From: Heterobilharzia americana
Taxonomy: Eukaryota > Platyhelminthes > Trematoda > Strigeidida > Schistosomatidae
NCBI GenBank assembly: GCA_944470555.2
Contig: OX104127.1
Span: 136,232,786 to 136,296,785, forward strand
Reading direction: 5' to 3'
DNA: 64,000 nucleotides
Of the stretch, positions 11,641-23,367 are shown piece by piece; the stretch's first letter is position 1; each line of letters begins with the position of its first letter. The notes under the pieces were generated by a model, which searched no databases, was not told where the DNA came from, and saw only the letters and a program-made list of their open reading frames with translations. Made by a program: the position numbers and the translations under genes.

Positions 11641-12236
11641 ACTACATCATCATCATGAAGACCAACATAGGACCAGGCACTACTGAGTAACGGTACAAGT
11701 TGCCATATCCCATATCAGCACGTCAAGTAATGAATGAAATGAAATGAAAGGTGAAGGGAAGAAAAATCGGTCAAAGGAGTAGAAGCAGAAAGTAGTAAAG
11801 GAGAGTAATAAGAAAATGATGGGATTGAGTATAGTGGTTAGGATGAGGATAACGTGTGCGTACATCCCCCCCCCCTGAAATCGATTGAGAGCCATATCAC
11901 CTAGTCTCCACCACACTAGGTTCCTGTATACGTATCTCATAGACAGCATACATCTATGGCTAGACTCCAAAGTTCTAGTGAGCGATGCTTATTGTCCTAT
12001 TTGGCATAGAGTTCAGACGTTGAAAGCGCCTACATGATATCGATGTTGTGGTCTTAGAGGACTGGGAATAAGGTTTCCATAGCCCTGATGGCTCGCAATT
12101 GTCGCAGAATGAGAGGTCTGGAAAGGTGTAAGAGGGTTAATGTTAGTATCAGGTGAAGAAAAATGAGGTGGTGGAGCTGAGGAGAATAGGTTATGTTTGT
12201 TTGTGTATTTTATTCTTGAGCTCCAAAAGTTAGGCA
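11641..12236 (-). mobile_element. Internally deleted RTE copy (5' UTR plus start codons joined to 3' end)
   Basis: On the minus strand, 12236-11960 matches the RTE 5' UTR just before the endonuclease (compare 38090-38160). ATG at about 11957 opens a MYAVYEIRIQEP-like start that matches MCAVFETRIQDP at 38084. After about a dozen codons the sequence jumps to the last codons and 3' UTR of the element (compare 35240-34990), ending near 11645 with a 'gatgatgatg' stretch. Endonuclease, linker and RT are missing. The joint falls in a short shared block (ggaacc-agtg), suggesting microhomology-mediated deletion or template switching. A run of ten G (minus strand) lies just past the joint. Confidence 0.6.
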
Positions 12237-12436
12237 TCGGATAAATATAGACCCAAGGATATTGGACACGATGTTGGTCAAACGGATCCCCTGTGGTTAT
12301 CATAAAACAAATCTCCCTTCCAATAGATTAGAATAAATAGGAAGGAAGACCAGACTGATGCGCTTACCTACGATTCTCATATACCGACGAGTACCTCCAT
12401 CACTCTAATCAGGAAATCTCTGATTAAACCGATAGC
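12237..12436 (-). mobile_element. RTE reverse-transcriptase fragment
   Basis: A minus-strand segment around 12310 reads like the RT block with a KGE...DNHRG motif (compare KKGEKSSCDNHRGIS at 36560), in broken frame. It abuts the 5' UTR end of the internally deleted copy on one side and the 5' end of a plus-strand RTE copy on the other, so it is a separate small remnant. Confidence 0.45.
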
Positions 12437-13740
12437 TGTTACCTTGACGTGGTGGTCAAGCTTGCATATCGCAATGATCCAACGAGATATGCTGGCGGAA
12501 AGCTTGTTCCCTCGAGATCCTGCCAAACCAGAAACGTCTGTTGGATAGTGATGAGACAAAAAGCAGATAACATTAGCGTAGATTGCCAACATGAGAGGGG
12601 TCTGAGTGTGAAGTCGTACTGCCGGCTGGAGAAGAGTGCGACACCAGTAAGTTATTTCCCTCGGATGGCCATGCTAATGTCATGCTAATGCTGCCTTCTC
12701 CATGGGATGGGGTGGTTGATAACGTTAGCTCCTGACAATAGCACACTCTTCCACCCCGTGGCATAACTGCCGACGATATGGGTTCATAATCGCATCCGAA
12801 AGAAACAAACCAAAAATAATGAACTTGCAAAAAGGCCATGTGTAACCGGCCTCAAGTAAATGCCCTTGAACTCTATGGTCATGCAATTACCCTTCCTTTT
12901 AGAGTATCTCAAGTAGAACTAACATTTCATGGTGATGGCAACAGCGAAGTGTTAACCGCCCTCACAACTCTGTCAGCACTTAAGTTCCCTCATATCATTC
13001 TCCACATCCCAAATGCTTATCTTCTAATCTTTCTTCACGCCTCTCAGTCAACAAACTCATAACATCTTTAATTTCTTCCAGTTCTGGGACTTTCGGGAAC
13101 GACCTGAGTTTATAGAACAGCATCCTTGGTCTCCTGAAACCACGCTTCAAAATACATATTGTAGGCTCGTTCAAATCAGATAAGTTTCCCTGGCCAAAAC
13201 TCTGGATTATTGGATCATGGATGTGTGCTGTTTGTGAAACACCAGTGTGGAACCCTATTGCGCTTATTCGCTTAACCTCACCCAGTGAATATGGTGAACC
13301 TGCAAAATTTACTCTCTCAGTTCCTGGAGATCCTATGATCAGTTCTCACGATTTTACAAGTGTAGGCATAGAACTGAGCAGTGAGGTAGAAAGTGAACTG
13401 CTTGACTGGATCCCAGTTGACAGTCGCCTGTGCACTGTCAGAATGAACGGCATGGTGAGGACTAAAAAGAATACTAAAACTCGTCGTTGTCCCTTTGTAA
13501 TCTCTCCTCACCCACCCATTGACTGCAGCCCAGAGAGAGTGACGGATGAGTTCTGCCGAAAACCGTCTAGCCTCTTATTGAAAGCTGAACGCTCAAACGT
13601 GGTCGTTATTGCACGCGATTTCAACGCGCAAGTAGGTAGACTAAGTCAGGAAAAGAAGCAGTTGGATGACACTTTCGGAATCCTAGCTGAACGAACAGAT
13701 AACGGAGATCGCCTACTACGAATGTGCTCAGACAATCATT
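12437..13740 (+). mobile_element. RTE-type LINE relic: 5' UTR and endonuclease, 3' truncated
   Basis: It starts at 'gctgttaccttgacgtggtgg', the same block that marks the 5' end of the minus copy near 38910, and runs through a 5' UTR of about 750 bp into an endonuclease frame at 13221-13763. That frame contains MCAVCET, VDSRLCTVRMNG and RDFNAQVG. The frame breaks away from the family at about 13736, where the sequence becomes unrelated. Positions 13180-13735 match 4530-5085 with one mismatch noticed in 556 bp, although the two copies have different flanks. Confidence 0.75.
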
Positions 13741-14520
13741 CATTAACAGAAGGTTCTGCATAATTCTCATATCACACTTAATATGGAACGTGTTACGAAA
13801 GAAAATACGACATTAACAGAACGTTTGACCGGTTTGACATTTGAGGGTAAAACAGGACGGTATTCAGTGTCATCTCTGTGGACGACTTACATTTAGATTT
13901 CCCACTTGTTACACAGAATTATTTAGATATTATGAAAACGCCTCCGAAGGATGGATTCTTTCGTAAAATATTCGCAAGGTACAATTATTTCACTCAACAA
14001 CTGTAGACAGCGAAGATGATAGCTAAAATGCAGGAAAAGGCAATCATCCTTGGAAGTTATGGCATCTGTGATGAAACCAGACCATGGATTACAGTCAACT
14101 ATGTTGGGCACTTTACGATAAGCTGGGATAATGAAGTACACCAATAAAATAAGATGTAAGATTCACCTCTAGCACTATACTCCCCTCCGCCCCAATTACT
14201 TCCAAGTCTCCGGGTTCCTCAATAACTTCGAGAGGTGAAGGGAATCATACGTCTACTGAGATGCATTGGCATAACATCGGAATGGTGTAGTAAGGTGTGG
14301 CAAACAGGTGTCTGCAAGTTTAGTGTTGCATGTTATTTACTTTTGGTGTATATGTGACTGACACGTACCACATCCTTGTAAACTTTCATTACAGGAGATT
14401 TCTTTTTTGATCAGTTTGGGTGGAAGAACTAAGAATGTTGCTTTACGTGGCTTCATTCACTCCCACAACTATTGAAGTTTGCAAAAACTTTGTTTAAACT
14501 TCATTCTTATTTCTCTACAG
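13741..14520. other. No recognisable feature
   Basis: Nothing identified. A 39-codon open stretch begins with the ATG near 14029 but resembles nothing known. Confidence 0.25.
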
Positions 14521-14746
14521 AAACTTCACGATGTGAATGAAGAAATGGATGATCGAAGATGGTTTCATGGCAAAATGCGTCTTGTAAATTTCTTTTCAGG
14601 ATAAAAAACACATTTATATGCAATTATTTTTAGGAAGGTATTCTGAAAGTAAGGCGGATAGTGAAGGAATTATGCGTAACCAACTCGATGAGATACATTC
14701 TCGTGTATGTGAAGACAATGCAGACCTAGGGTTACCAGAGTTCTAA
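14521..14746 (+). other. Possible pair of small coding exons (unidentified)
   Basis: After a good acceptor (ttatttctctacag) a short frame reads KLHDVNEEMDD then RRWFHGKM, which resembles the first strand of an SH2 domain (W-F/Y-HGK). About 50 bp further, after 'caattatttttag', a second open stretch of about 38 codons reads GRYSESKADSEG and ends PEF with TAA at about 14746. A donor at 'ATGC|GTCTTG' would join them in frame, but it is a poor donor; the better donor GTAAAT gives a different frame. Intron size fits this genome. It could be the end of an unannotated gene, an exon remnant or chance. No upstream exon was found. Confidence 0.22.
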
Positions 14747-15599
14747 CATAAGAAAACTAATCCTTCGTAAGACTAGTGCTGATTTAAGCTTGGACTAAAT
14801 ATTGCAACCAAATGTTAGCTTCAGTAAATTAATGAGTGGGCGCTAAACATCCAGATATTTTCAGTCAAACTGTTAGAATATTCATCTTAGATCCACAATA
14901 ATCAAAATAAATGCGTTAAAATTCGTAAAAATGATATGATTGTCTTACTAGACGTTATTAGAACAGCTGTTTACAACTTTTAAACATGACTCCACAATTG
15001 CAGCAAACGTACCGAGAAATTTCTTAACACCCTCCAAATGGCTGCGAAACCTCATATGCAAACTTGAACCTAAGGTTGTAATAATCCAATATCTTTTAAC
15101 GAGCTAGTGTAAACCAATTGATTTCTTCGCGCTCGCTTCTAGGTCTTGCGGAACAGTTCCAGATCTTTGGTGGACTCGGATGCAGTAGGTCTACCTACTC
15201 GGCTGCTGTAGCTCTGGTTAGCCTGACGGGCGGTTGGGTGTTGGTTAGATTTGTAGGCAGTGTTGTTTGTTTGTTTGCCTTCCCTTCCGAGGACTGTGGT
15301 GCAGATAGGTTCCTCAAATGTCGTGTCAGCAGACAATTGGTCGGACTGGTTGTAAAAAGGAGATGGAAAATATGTGCAGAGAAATCAAGGGAGAGAAAGT
15401 GCAGAGAGAGACAAAATAGAAAAAGAAAGGGAAGAGAGGAAGAAAAATAATAAATAAAAAAGATTAGGAAAGAGGAAACGGCACGGAAGAAGAGACGCTG
15501 GTAGGTTCGTTGGGTGATATGGAGAGCTTTCGTCAAAGTTTGAGAGCGTAAAGTCAGACGGAAGAATAATCAATAACATGATGGGACGAATGGGAATAG
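14747..15599. other. No identified gene; 3' flank of a CR1 relic
   Basis: From about 15100 the sequence changes to more GC-rich DNA with a purine-rich run (about 15365-15480). This is probably the 3' untranslated part of the minus-strand CR1 relic that follows. The overlapping ORFs read here on both strands reflect low-complexity composition. Confidence 0.3.
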
Positions 15600-16886
15600 A
15601 GTAATCCTTTTAGTAGGAGACGGTAACTAGAGAGGACGTCTACAGGAAGGTATAAAGTTGAGCCAAGTCCTCAGTGGTAGTGGTTTTACGAAGTGTTCAG
15701 TAACGGTTGGTCGTACCGAGTTAGTAAGTCATGTCAACCTAGTCCACATCCCAGTTGGATGACCGCAAACCGCGCGTCGCTGCGTAACTGTCCAACCTCT
15801 TCTTGAAGCTGTCAGCAGATGGAGCAGTAGCAATCTCGGCAGGCAATGCGTTCCAGTGGCCGCAAACTCGCAGAGAGAAGTGTGATCGCACACGGGTTTT
15901 TGCTCTTTGGTGGGCGATTCTCTTTGGGTTACCGCGGGGATCGCCATGGTGGCCGTTCGATAGGATTCCACTGTTCGGATGACTTGGGTCCCTGAGTATT
16001 TTGTAAGCCGTTTTCAAGTCACCACGTAATCTACGGTAGTTTAGAGGGTAGAGCTGTAGATCCTTCAGCCTGTCCTGATATGGTTTTCGCCTCATTCCCA
16101 CGACACCCTTTGTAGCTCGCCTTTGGACTTTCTCCAGGAGGTCCACGTCTCTTTTCAGATGTGGTGGTGCAATGACGTTATGTACCTCAAGGTGGGGTCG
16201 TATATAGGTCTTATGCAGCTTCAAAAAGAGTTCCGGGGTCAGGGCACCTAATTGTCTGCGCATGAAGTGCAGTTCTGCATAGGCTCTGGAGGCATTGCCT
16301 GGATAAATGGGGCTAGTGTCAAGTTTGTCAGTTAGTATTAGTCCTAGGTCTTTCCCTGTAGTGGTGTGGGAGAGTTGTGCTCCACAGAGAGAATAGGGTA
16401 CCTTCTGAGAGTCTGGGGTGTGGAGAAACATGGTTCGGCATTTATCTAGGTTAAATGCAAGTCCACCAAAGTCCACCCACTCTGCAAGTAGTCTGAGATC
16501 ACTTTGCAGTCCACTTGATTCTGTTTCTGACTTCACAGCTTCCCATAGCTTAACATCGTCAGCGTGGAGTAAAAATGGGAGCTGAGATTCGGTGGAAGGT
16601 CGTTTACAAAAAGAAGGAAAAGCAGTGGGCCCAGAATCGCCCCTTGTGATACACCAGATGATGATGTCCTTCAAGTCAAGCAAGCTCTGTTGGCTTTTGC
16701 GCAGAACTGTTCACCGTGTAGATAGTCCTGCAACCATGAAAGCACTTGTCCCTTGATGCCCAACCTTTCTATTTTGTGAATAAGAACGGTGTGTGGAACT
16801 GTATGGAAGGCCTTGGTAAAATCCAGGAAAATAGCATGGACAGGAATTTGGAGGTCCCAGCATGCCGTCCACTTATCACCTGCCAC
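15600..16886 (-). mobile_element. CR1/Jockey-type LINE relic, reverse transcriptase
   Basis: Minus-strand frames 16886-16671 and 16683-15739 cover the RT palm and C-terminus. Seen in order are IFLDFTKAFHTVPH (first catalytic aspartate; the usual D after AF is H), an out-of-frame GVSQGAILGPLLF block at about 16640 recoverable only by two frameshifts, LLHADDVKLW (the catalytic box has H in place of Y/F), LHKTYIRPHLE, EKVQRRATKG, and the usual C-terminus with HFSLRVCGHWNALP and FKKRLD. The C-terminal 314 codons are uninterrupted, so this copy is younger than most here, but it is 5' truncated at about 16886 and disabled. Confidence 0.8.
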
Positions 16887-17470
16887 CAGAATAAATAAAT
16901 AAATGTTTTATTCTCGGGTTAAAAAAAAGGATTTTAACATGAGAGAAGCTAGTTTACAGGCTTCATCACGTCGATACATCTCAAAATGTCTACAAGACTT
17001 GAGCCCTGAGTGGTACTGATGCAATGTCATTAAACTCAATTTAAAAAAACTGCCGAAGGTCCTGCTAGTTATGAAATGAACGAGGAAATATTACTTTACA
17101 GCGTACATAGGGCATTAAAGTTTAGATAATAGTAAATGTCGCCTTCATTTAACAGGCTTAACATGAGGGATACTAGTTTACAAGCACCATCAAATTCATA
17201 GCTTTTGAAAGTATCTAGTATCAAATAATTTACATATCAAGTCATTAGTGTGCATAATCCTATTGAAATTTGCTGAAATTCATGAGACGGATGTGGATTG
17301 CCATCTCCAATCACATAGATAGGTTCCATTATCAATATCAAAAGCACGCAGTTTGCGTTGTAACCAACCGACGTTGTTAGTCCATTCGCAAAGTTTGCTG
17401 ATTAGTAATATAATAGTTTGTTACTTAGAATGATCTTCAGTTTTTAGTTTGCTAACCACAAAGGACCCCG
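16887..17470. repeat. AT-rich stretch with two related repeat units
   Basis: Two similar blocks lie about 224 bp apart: 'acatgagagaagctagttta' at about 16938 and 'acatgagggatactagttta' at about 17162, each followed by a related tail. An aataaataaataaa run precedes the first. No gene is seen. The repeat family is unknown. Confidence 0.35.
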
Positions 17471-17797
17471 TTATACAATCTGGAGTATCAGTAAAGTATC
17501 CACAGTTATACAACCAACGTGTATGGCTATATCAATGCATATCCAGGTCACCATGTTACTTTTAAAGGTGATATAGATTAATTCTGCTGGGAATACTTGT
17601 TTTATTGGGTGAAAATAGGTGTTGAAACAGTCAATTGTCCATAGACTTCGAGCATCTTTTGTATTAGCATAGGCGGCATCATTCGAGAAGTATATTTGAT
17701 GCGTAGTAAGTTCCATATGAAAAGGCCTCTTGGTACAGAGTACTAGAAAATGTCTAGTGTGGAGCCATCGCAGGTAAGTGACGTCCTGAGCCAACAT
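17471..17797 (-). other. Open frame of 108 codons, not recognised
   Basis: An uninterrupted minus-strand frame opening with ATG. The product is hydrophobic toward its end and shows no family motif. No flanking splice structure or related copy in the window supports it. Likely chance. Confidence 0.12.
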
Positions 17798-17959
17798 TTT
17801 AATTGGTCTCTGGTTTAATCATCTGTTCAGAATGCCTTAGCTACCAATACTGTTGGGAATGGTCGGACGGTTCGTTGCAAGAAAATTCATGACAAGTAGG
17901 CGAGTTAATCTTGAAGATGGTCCAGAATTTGCGAAAGAGTGGGAGCAGTCAAATAATTA

Positions 17960-19032
17960 TTGGCGTCAATGAGCAGGTGTTATTCCCATAAAGTAATCAC
18001 GTTCAGACTGAATTTGAACATCAAATGTCGACTTGCAGCTGTTTCTGCAAATGGGGAAAGAAAGGAGAGGCACGAGCAGATATGGAAATACAGATTACTA
18101 CGCTATCAAATTTGGAGAAGAGAAAGGTCCCTACCCTGGCGATTTCCCCGTGTGGAGCTTCCAGAGTTTTTCGAGGACCATGGCAGGAATTACCTTTATT
18201 CAAGGTAACTCTACTGCATTTGGTGGTGCTGAATAATGGTGGACAATTATTACATGTTTTTGAAATTGTTGCCATGAGGATGCTTTGTCATTTGGAGTAG
18301 TTATATTCATTATCTCGGGCTTCACAGACGTGAAAGTATATATTTCAGCTCTTATCAAGTATTTATTTTTGGTCTGTGAGAGAAGGCCTCTAGAAAAAAC
18401 CATAGTTATTCTGCAGAGCAACTAGGGAGCGTGCTGGTGTTTTGAAAGCGTCGAGTGAAGAGGTTGTGACAGTTTTTTCTGGAAGTGGGGCTCACCGTCT
18501 TCAAGTACTTGCGGCGGTAACACCAACACGGATTTTCGTTCGTGCTCTCTCAGCGGCTCCTTTTCATACATGACCGGTATATGGGAATCATGTTTCAAGG
18601 CTTAATATACGTTTTAATGCAAGAGGTGGTGCGTGGTATAACAAAGCATGATTACGTCCTCCTTACCCATCCGCATTGTACATTTGGCGGCTTGAGGGCG
18701 TCTGTATACTTAAATTGTTTTACAGACCAGTCCTATCACTTTGCTGGTAGCTTCTCTTTGTATGCACTTTAGAAAGATACGCATCCAACGGGTAACTAAA
18801 TGGAGAGCTAGTTCTTCAAGTGGAAGTCCCCTTCAGCTCAATGGGGAAACTCCCGGGTTCCGAATATCTTGTTCTCTGTGAAGCCACAATGAGCGGAGAC
18901 TTCATGTGGGCCACCAAGAGTAACCATAAGATTTCTTTTATGTATGAGCGAGACAGGCCGATTCAACTCATCGCGCAGGAGAGGATTAGATGTATGTTTG
19001 TCAGTTACTATTATCCCACTCTTTACCTATGA
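17960..19032 (+). other. Patches of coding-like sequence, unidentified, frame-broken
   Basis: Three open plus-strand patches have balanced, protein-like composition. The first is near 18033-18236 (contains KFGEEKGPYPGDFPVW and a possible donor CAAG|GTAACT at about 18204). The second follows an acceptor-like TTCTGCAG near 18417 and runs to about 18570 (SSEEVVTVFSGSGAHRLQV). The third is 18820-19032 (LCEATMSGDFMW, MYERDRPIQL). They do not join in one frame. They may be remnants of an unclassified mobile element or of a pseudogene. No family was recognised. Confidence 0.2.
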
Positions 19033-22000
19033 AGACAATCATAAAATGAGTTTCTGAGTACTCTTTTCATGGCTGCAACTGAACAGACCGAGTTGATAAC
19101 CCCAAACAGGAGACGAGAAATTTATATTTCTCTACAGTTTCCAAGCGACTGCCGCTTTCTTTTGGTCACGGAGTGATTTCTTAATTAAGAACAAATGAAA
19201 AAACTGGTTTATTTGTAAGACCACGGAACATTAGTGCACTCTCTAAGCACTTTCGTTAAGTGCATTCTAGTTCTACAGATTAATTAAGATTTAGGCTCCT
19301 TAAAAGACCCCTTATTTCAGAGTGTTCAAACTGTATGTCATTTTACCCTACAAGGATTTGATTTCGGTTCCGATATGAGAGTGTCCTCTTCTAATGACAG
19401 GAGTTATGTCAGACTTCTGTGGCTAGCGTTGCAGATCAACAAACCATAGAGGTCTTGTATTCTTATCCCGTGATTTCGCTTCCTTTTATGAGAAATTAAA
19501 AACATCTATGGTTCACCACTAATGTTGCACACAACTATTTCTAGCAGCATCATCTTTTTAGTCTGACGTTTAGTGAACATCTGTCAATGATACCGCTGTG
19601 AAGTGTTCAACCATTCACATTTTTGGTAGCCCTCAGTTGGTTCGCCAGCAAACACTTACTACTTCAAGTCTCGTGAGTGCTAAAGTCAAGCAAGGAAGGT
19701 TCCGTGGTGCTGTATGTGTGCGCAAAGGCATCAGTTCAAAATGCTTCCTAACGTGAATTAGAAAACGCGAGAAGATATCGCTTCTGTTTGAACGGGGTGT
19801 TTTAGGCCTTTTCCTAAACAACATGCGCCAACCAGACACATGACAACGACAGGCAAAACAAAAGATAAAGACTACAGGATTCCAAAGGGTGCAATTAATT
19901 GTTGATCGCTGACTAACGTACATAAAAAGAGTTAGTTTTAATGTTAATATGGTACCAGTGCATATAACACCTATCAAGGCGTTTTAGGAAAGTTACTTTG
20001 GGCATTCAGCAAGTTGACCTCGTTTCTACACGGAAGGAACGGGTGTTTGAAAGAGCACATGATTCAACATTTTCCATCTGAGATCCAGAGGAATCAAGTT
20101 ACCAGGCCTCATAGTATTTAGATTAAGCGGGACCTATTCAGAGTCAGTAGTACCTGAGCATGGTTCTTCGGCGACAAACGACGCCAAAATTGAGATGTTG
20201 ATGGGGACAACGTAGCGCAGATATAGTGTGCAAGTGAGCATCAAAATTTCGGTTGAAAAGTCTGTTTGCCTGATGGGCAAGAATATTGCCGAGTATCGAA
20301 GCCCAAACGTAACACTCTAAGTCAGTTCACTGAGAGACTCCTTGATTAAAACAGTTTACCTTTAGCTCCCCTCAATAAGGCGTACATAAATTGGCAGTAC
20401 TGAAGACCAGAAGAATGAAAAAATGCCCAAAACAAGCTTCTCATATAAGCATTAATCCAGAGCTCACCTTATGCACTGTATAAGGCTTCGACCAAACGTT
20501 GCATAGGTTCCTGAATGGCAGTTCTGGCCATCAACAAGCCAAAGACTAAAGAACCTTCACTGGAATCCCGAGGCCTATCTTTTGTTTTGATTCTGAAAGA
20601 GTGAGTTTAGTCAGCTCCAACTGATGAACAAACGTAGAAAGAGCTGACTTCACCATCTCCGTATGATTCTGTATAGCTGCAGCAAGAAACGGTTAGAAGT
20701 TCAATCGGTCATGCACTGAGTGAATGAGATGGTTGTGAGACCTTAGATGGCCAGTTTTATCAAGTCCACTGACTGTGAGTACGCCAATATCAAGATGTAC
20801 GTGTCTATGAAGCTTCTAGAGTGCTAACCGGCGGAATATATTTGATTTACAGACTCAATAAAAAGCTTGTGAACATCATTCCAGACTGTTTGACCAGCAG
20901 ACGAGAGTCAGCCTTAGCCCGACCCTGAATCCACTCCCATTCTGTGTTAGAACTCCGTTCTTGCTTTTCCCGGCCTTGATTTTACCGGGAAGTGCACTAA
21001 ATCAGCTGTGCTAGGTTTCAAGGATCGCTCTTAGCACAGCCAGGGGGAATAAGGCTCACCCTGGGCGACCTGTATGCGCAGAATGTAGAAAGAGGTAGCG
21101 GGGCCTGAAAATGGGTCCATTTTTACAGCTACATCTCAACAATTTGCAATTTTTCAACTACATAACTTACTACTTTACCGTGTTAAATAAGTGGCTTCCA
21201 TGGCTCTCACCAGCACAGGAATCCTGAGTATGATCGATGAACAAGGTATATGCCTGGGGTGAATTTCCTTGCAAATACGTACTAATTCCATGCGTTATAG
21301 GAGTTTGTTCCATCTATTCCTGGAATTTTGCCACCTAGACTTAAGTGGCCAATTGGCTTCTAGCAGAATACGTTCATGTTGTCCAGCTTTTCTCCAACTT
21401 CCAAGGTAGCCTTCAAGAACGAACTTGTAAGATGCTAGGCACCTCAACAATGGAAAGCTATTTAGGTCTCTTCTGATGTTGAAAACTGCTTTACACTTGA
21501 AAAATCATATTGCTCCTACTCAACCAACAATCAACAGTTACGCCACCTACGGAAAAGATCACTGGAGACCTACGGTTAGGACTGTTATCGGCTTTTTCGT
21601 GTGTCGCCTTCTCATTAAGCCGGAGTCCGAACTCTTCCCTCGTTTTCCAATGCTAGCTCTGAAAACCTGAGATGCCTATGCAGTGGGTAGACAACAATCT
21701 ACCTACGTATGTTTCCAGTTTACCTCTTAGTTTTTATGTTCTAAACCCTTTTCCCCCTTCCTCTTTATGGCTAAGTGGTAAGTATTTCACGGTTTGAATT
21801 AATGTTGGACTGGGTGAAGTACGTTGCTGTTTAATCCACGCCGCCCCCAGTTGTCATAGTAGTGCGGTTAGTTGCCACCTTCTGTTTGTATTTATCTTTC
21901 TTCATCTCCTTCAACACTTCGAAATTGTTTTGGGCTTTTCGGTCGATGGAGTCTCTTCTATGGCTAGTTTACTGTGGAACAATATGTAGCAGTGCGGTTT

Positions 22001-22621
22001 GGAGTTAATATACTTTACTACTCTTCATTTCACAACCAAGGTTCCTGCCACTACGTACCATGATGGTCACAGATTCCAAGCAATAAGTCAGTGGCACAAA
22101 GCTCCGGAGCAGTCCGTACACGGTCGATGTTTTTCAATTCTTAAACCCGTGTGAGCGATAGTGTCCGAATTCAAGTGTTCGGCCTCGGTTTTCATTAGTT
22201 TTTTGCTCAGGACTGTACGAGTTTCCGCCTCACGATGTGTGCACAGACATCAATCAGCAGCAAATAGAATTTTCATCAGTGGGATGTTATACATGTTTTG
22301 GCCAAAGTGTATGGCAAAGTACAGAAAACGGCCTTCATACATAAGACAATCGTACAGGAAAACTATTCGCGTAGTAACGTACTTAATTTGAGAGGAATGC
22401 TGCAATGTACAGACTGAAGTATATTTGACAGCTACGTTTTGAACGACAGTACTGGTGGTGTGACATGCTACCTCAGGATTTAACTGGAGATCTGTTGCTC
22501 CGGTGGAAAACTTTCTCTACGCCTCTATTCTATGCCTTCTTCCCAGCTAAGGAGACCAAGAACAGAAAACGAAAGACCTTAGAAAGTAGATGGTACTGCT
22601 GGTGCCCGTTGATTTAAGTTT
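19033..22621. other. No recognisable gene
   Basis: No frame longer than about 115 codons, no known motif and no repeat shared with the rest of the window were recognised. Base composition is less AT-rich than around the eIF2B gene, which would fit old mobile-element DNA, but no family could be assigned. Confidence 0.25.
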
Positions 22622-23367
22622 TTGATTGAACTGAAGGTTGAACGTCTGAGTCTACTATATAACCAGCAACTGCTGCCACGCAGAGGCTCTTCCAGCATGT
22701 GGAAACGTCTTAAAGACCTCACTGGTAGTGAACGCCTTAGTAGAGAAGCATATAATGACATCTGTGCGTTGGGCAAATGGTTTGCACGTCAACCCATCCA
22801 TCCAATTCCGCTCTGTTCACACACCTCTGTTAGGGAATATTGTCCGGAGTTCACAGAGAAAGATGCTTACAGAAGTCCGAAATCAGTGAATTCTTCACGT
22901 GGTTCAGGTCCGGATGCCACGTCAAGCTTCTTATTCACGAAGTGTGGTGATATTTTGTGCCATCCGTTAGCTAACATGCTTAATAGGTTGCTTTTGTAAA
23001 ACACCATGCCAGCTGCCGGGAAAGATACCTAGATCGGAGATTCCGAGCACGTGTACAAAATTCCGTAAGGTTACAGTTACCTCTTCGTTCTTGAAAACTA
23101 TGGAGAAGCTAACAGTACCTGTTCTTGAACGCCCATTGCAGGCTTTTGGGGACCGGAACCAAACTGCATGTGAAAGCAGTTCTTTGGACGCCAGACTACC
23201 AGAATGTACGCATGGAACCACCGAGACACCACTTCGTACTCTTGAAGAAAAAGAATTTACAACGTCATAGTTTGTACATCAAGCTTTCGGTCATCTACGG
23301 GACGGACGCCGCGCTTGTTGTGGGCAAGGAGAGAGATGAGATTCCTGAGTGCTGTTACAGTCACTAA
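22622..23367 (+). mobile_element. CR1/Jockey-type LINE relic, same family as 9060-10480
   Basis: The frame 22622-22999 carries a short region before the RT, then SGPDATSSFLFTKCGDILCHPLAN, cited here only as a landmark: it parallels SDSMPSTTFSKCADILYHP at 9160. Farther on (about 23110-23170) LERPLQAFGDRNQ parallels LEPLLEAFRDPNQ at 9380. Frames are broken and the catalytic boxes are not visible. A dead copy. Confidence 0.55.

Noticed and set aside
11866..11876. Runs of C or G of about ten bases here and near 28709 and 51052
   Set aside because: Homopolymers of this size are prone to sequencing and assembly error and have no further context.
15739..16683. Intact 314-codon host gene
   Set aside because: It carries reverse-transcriptase C-terminal motifs, lacks a proper start, and continues upstream in another frame as RT.
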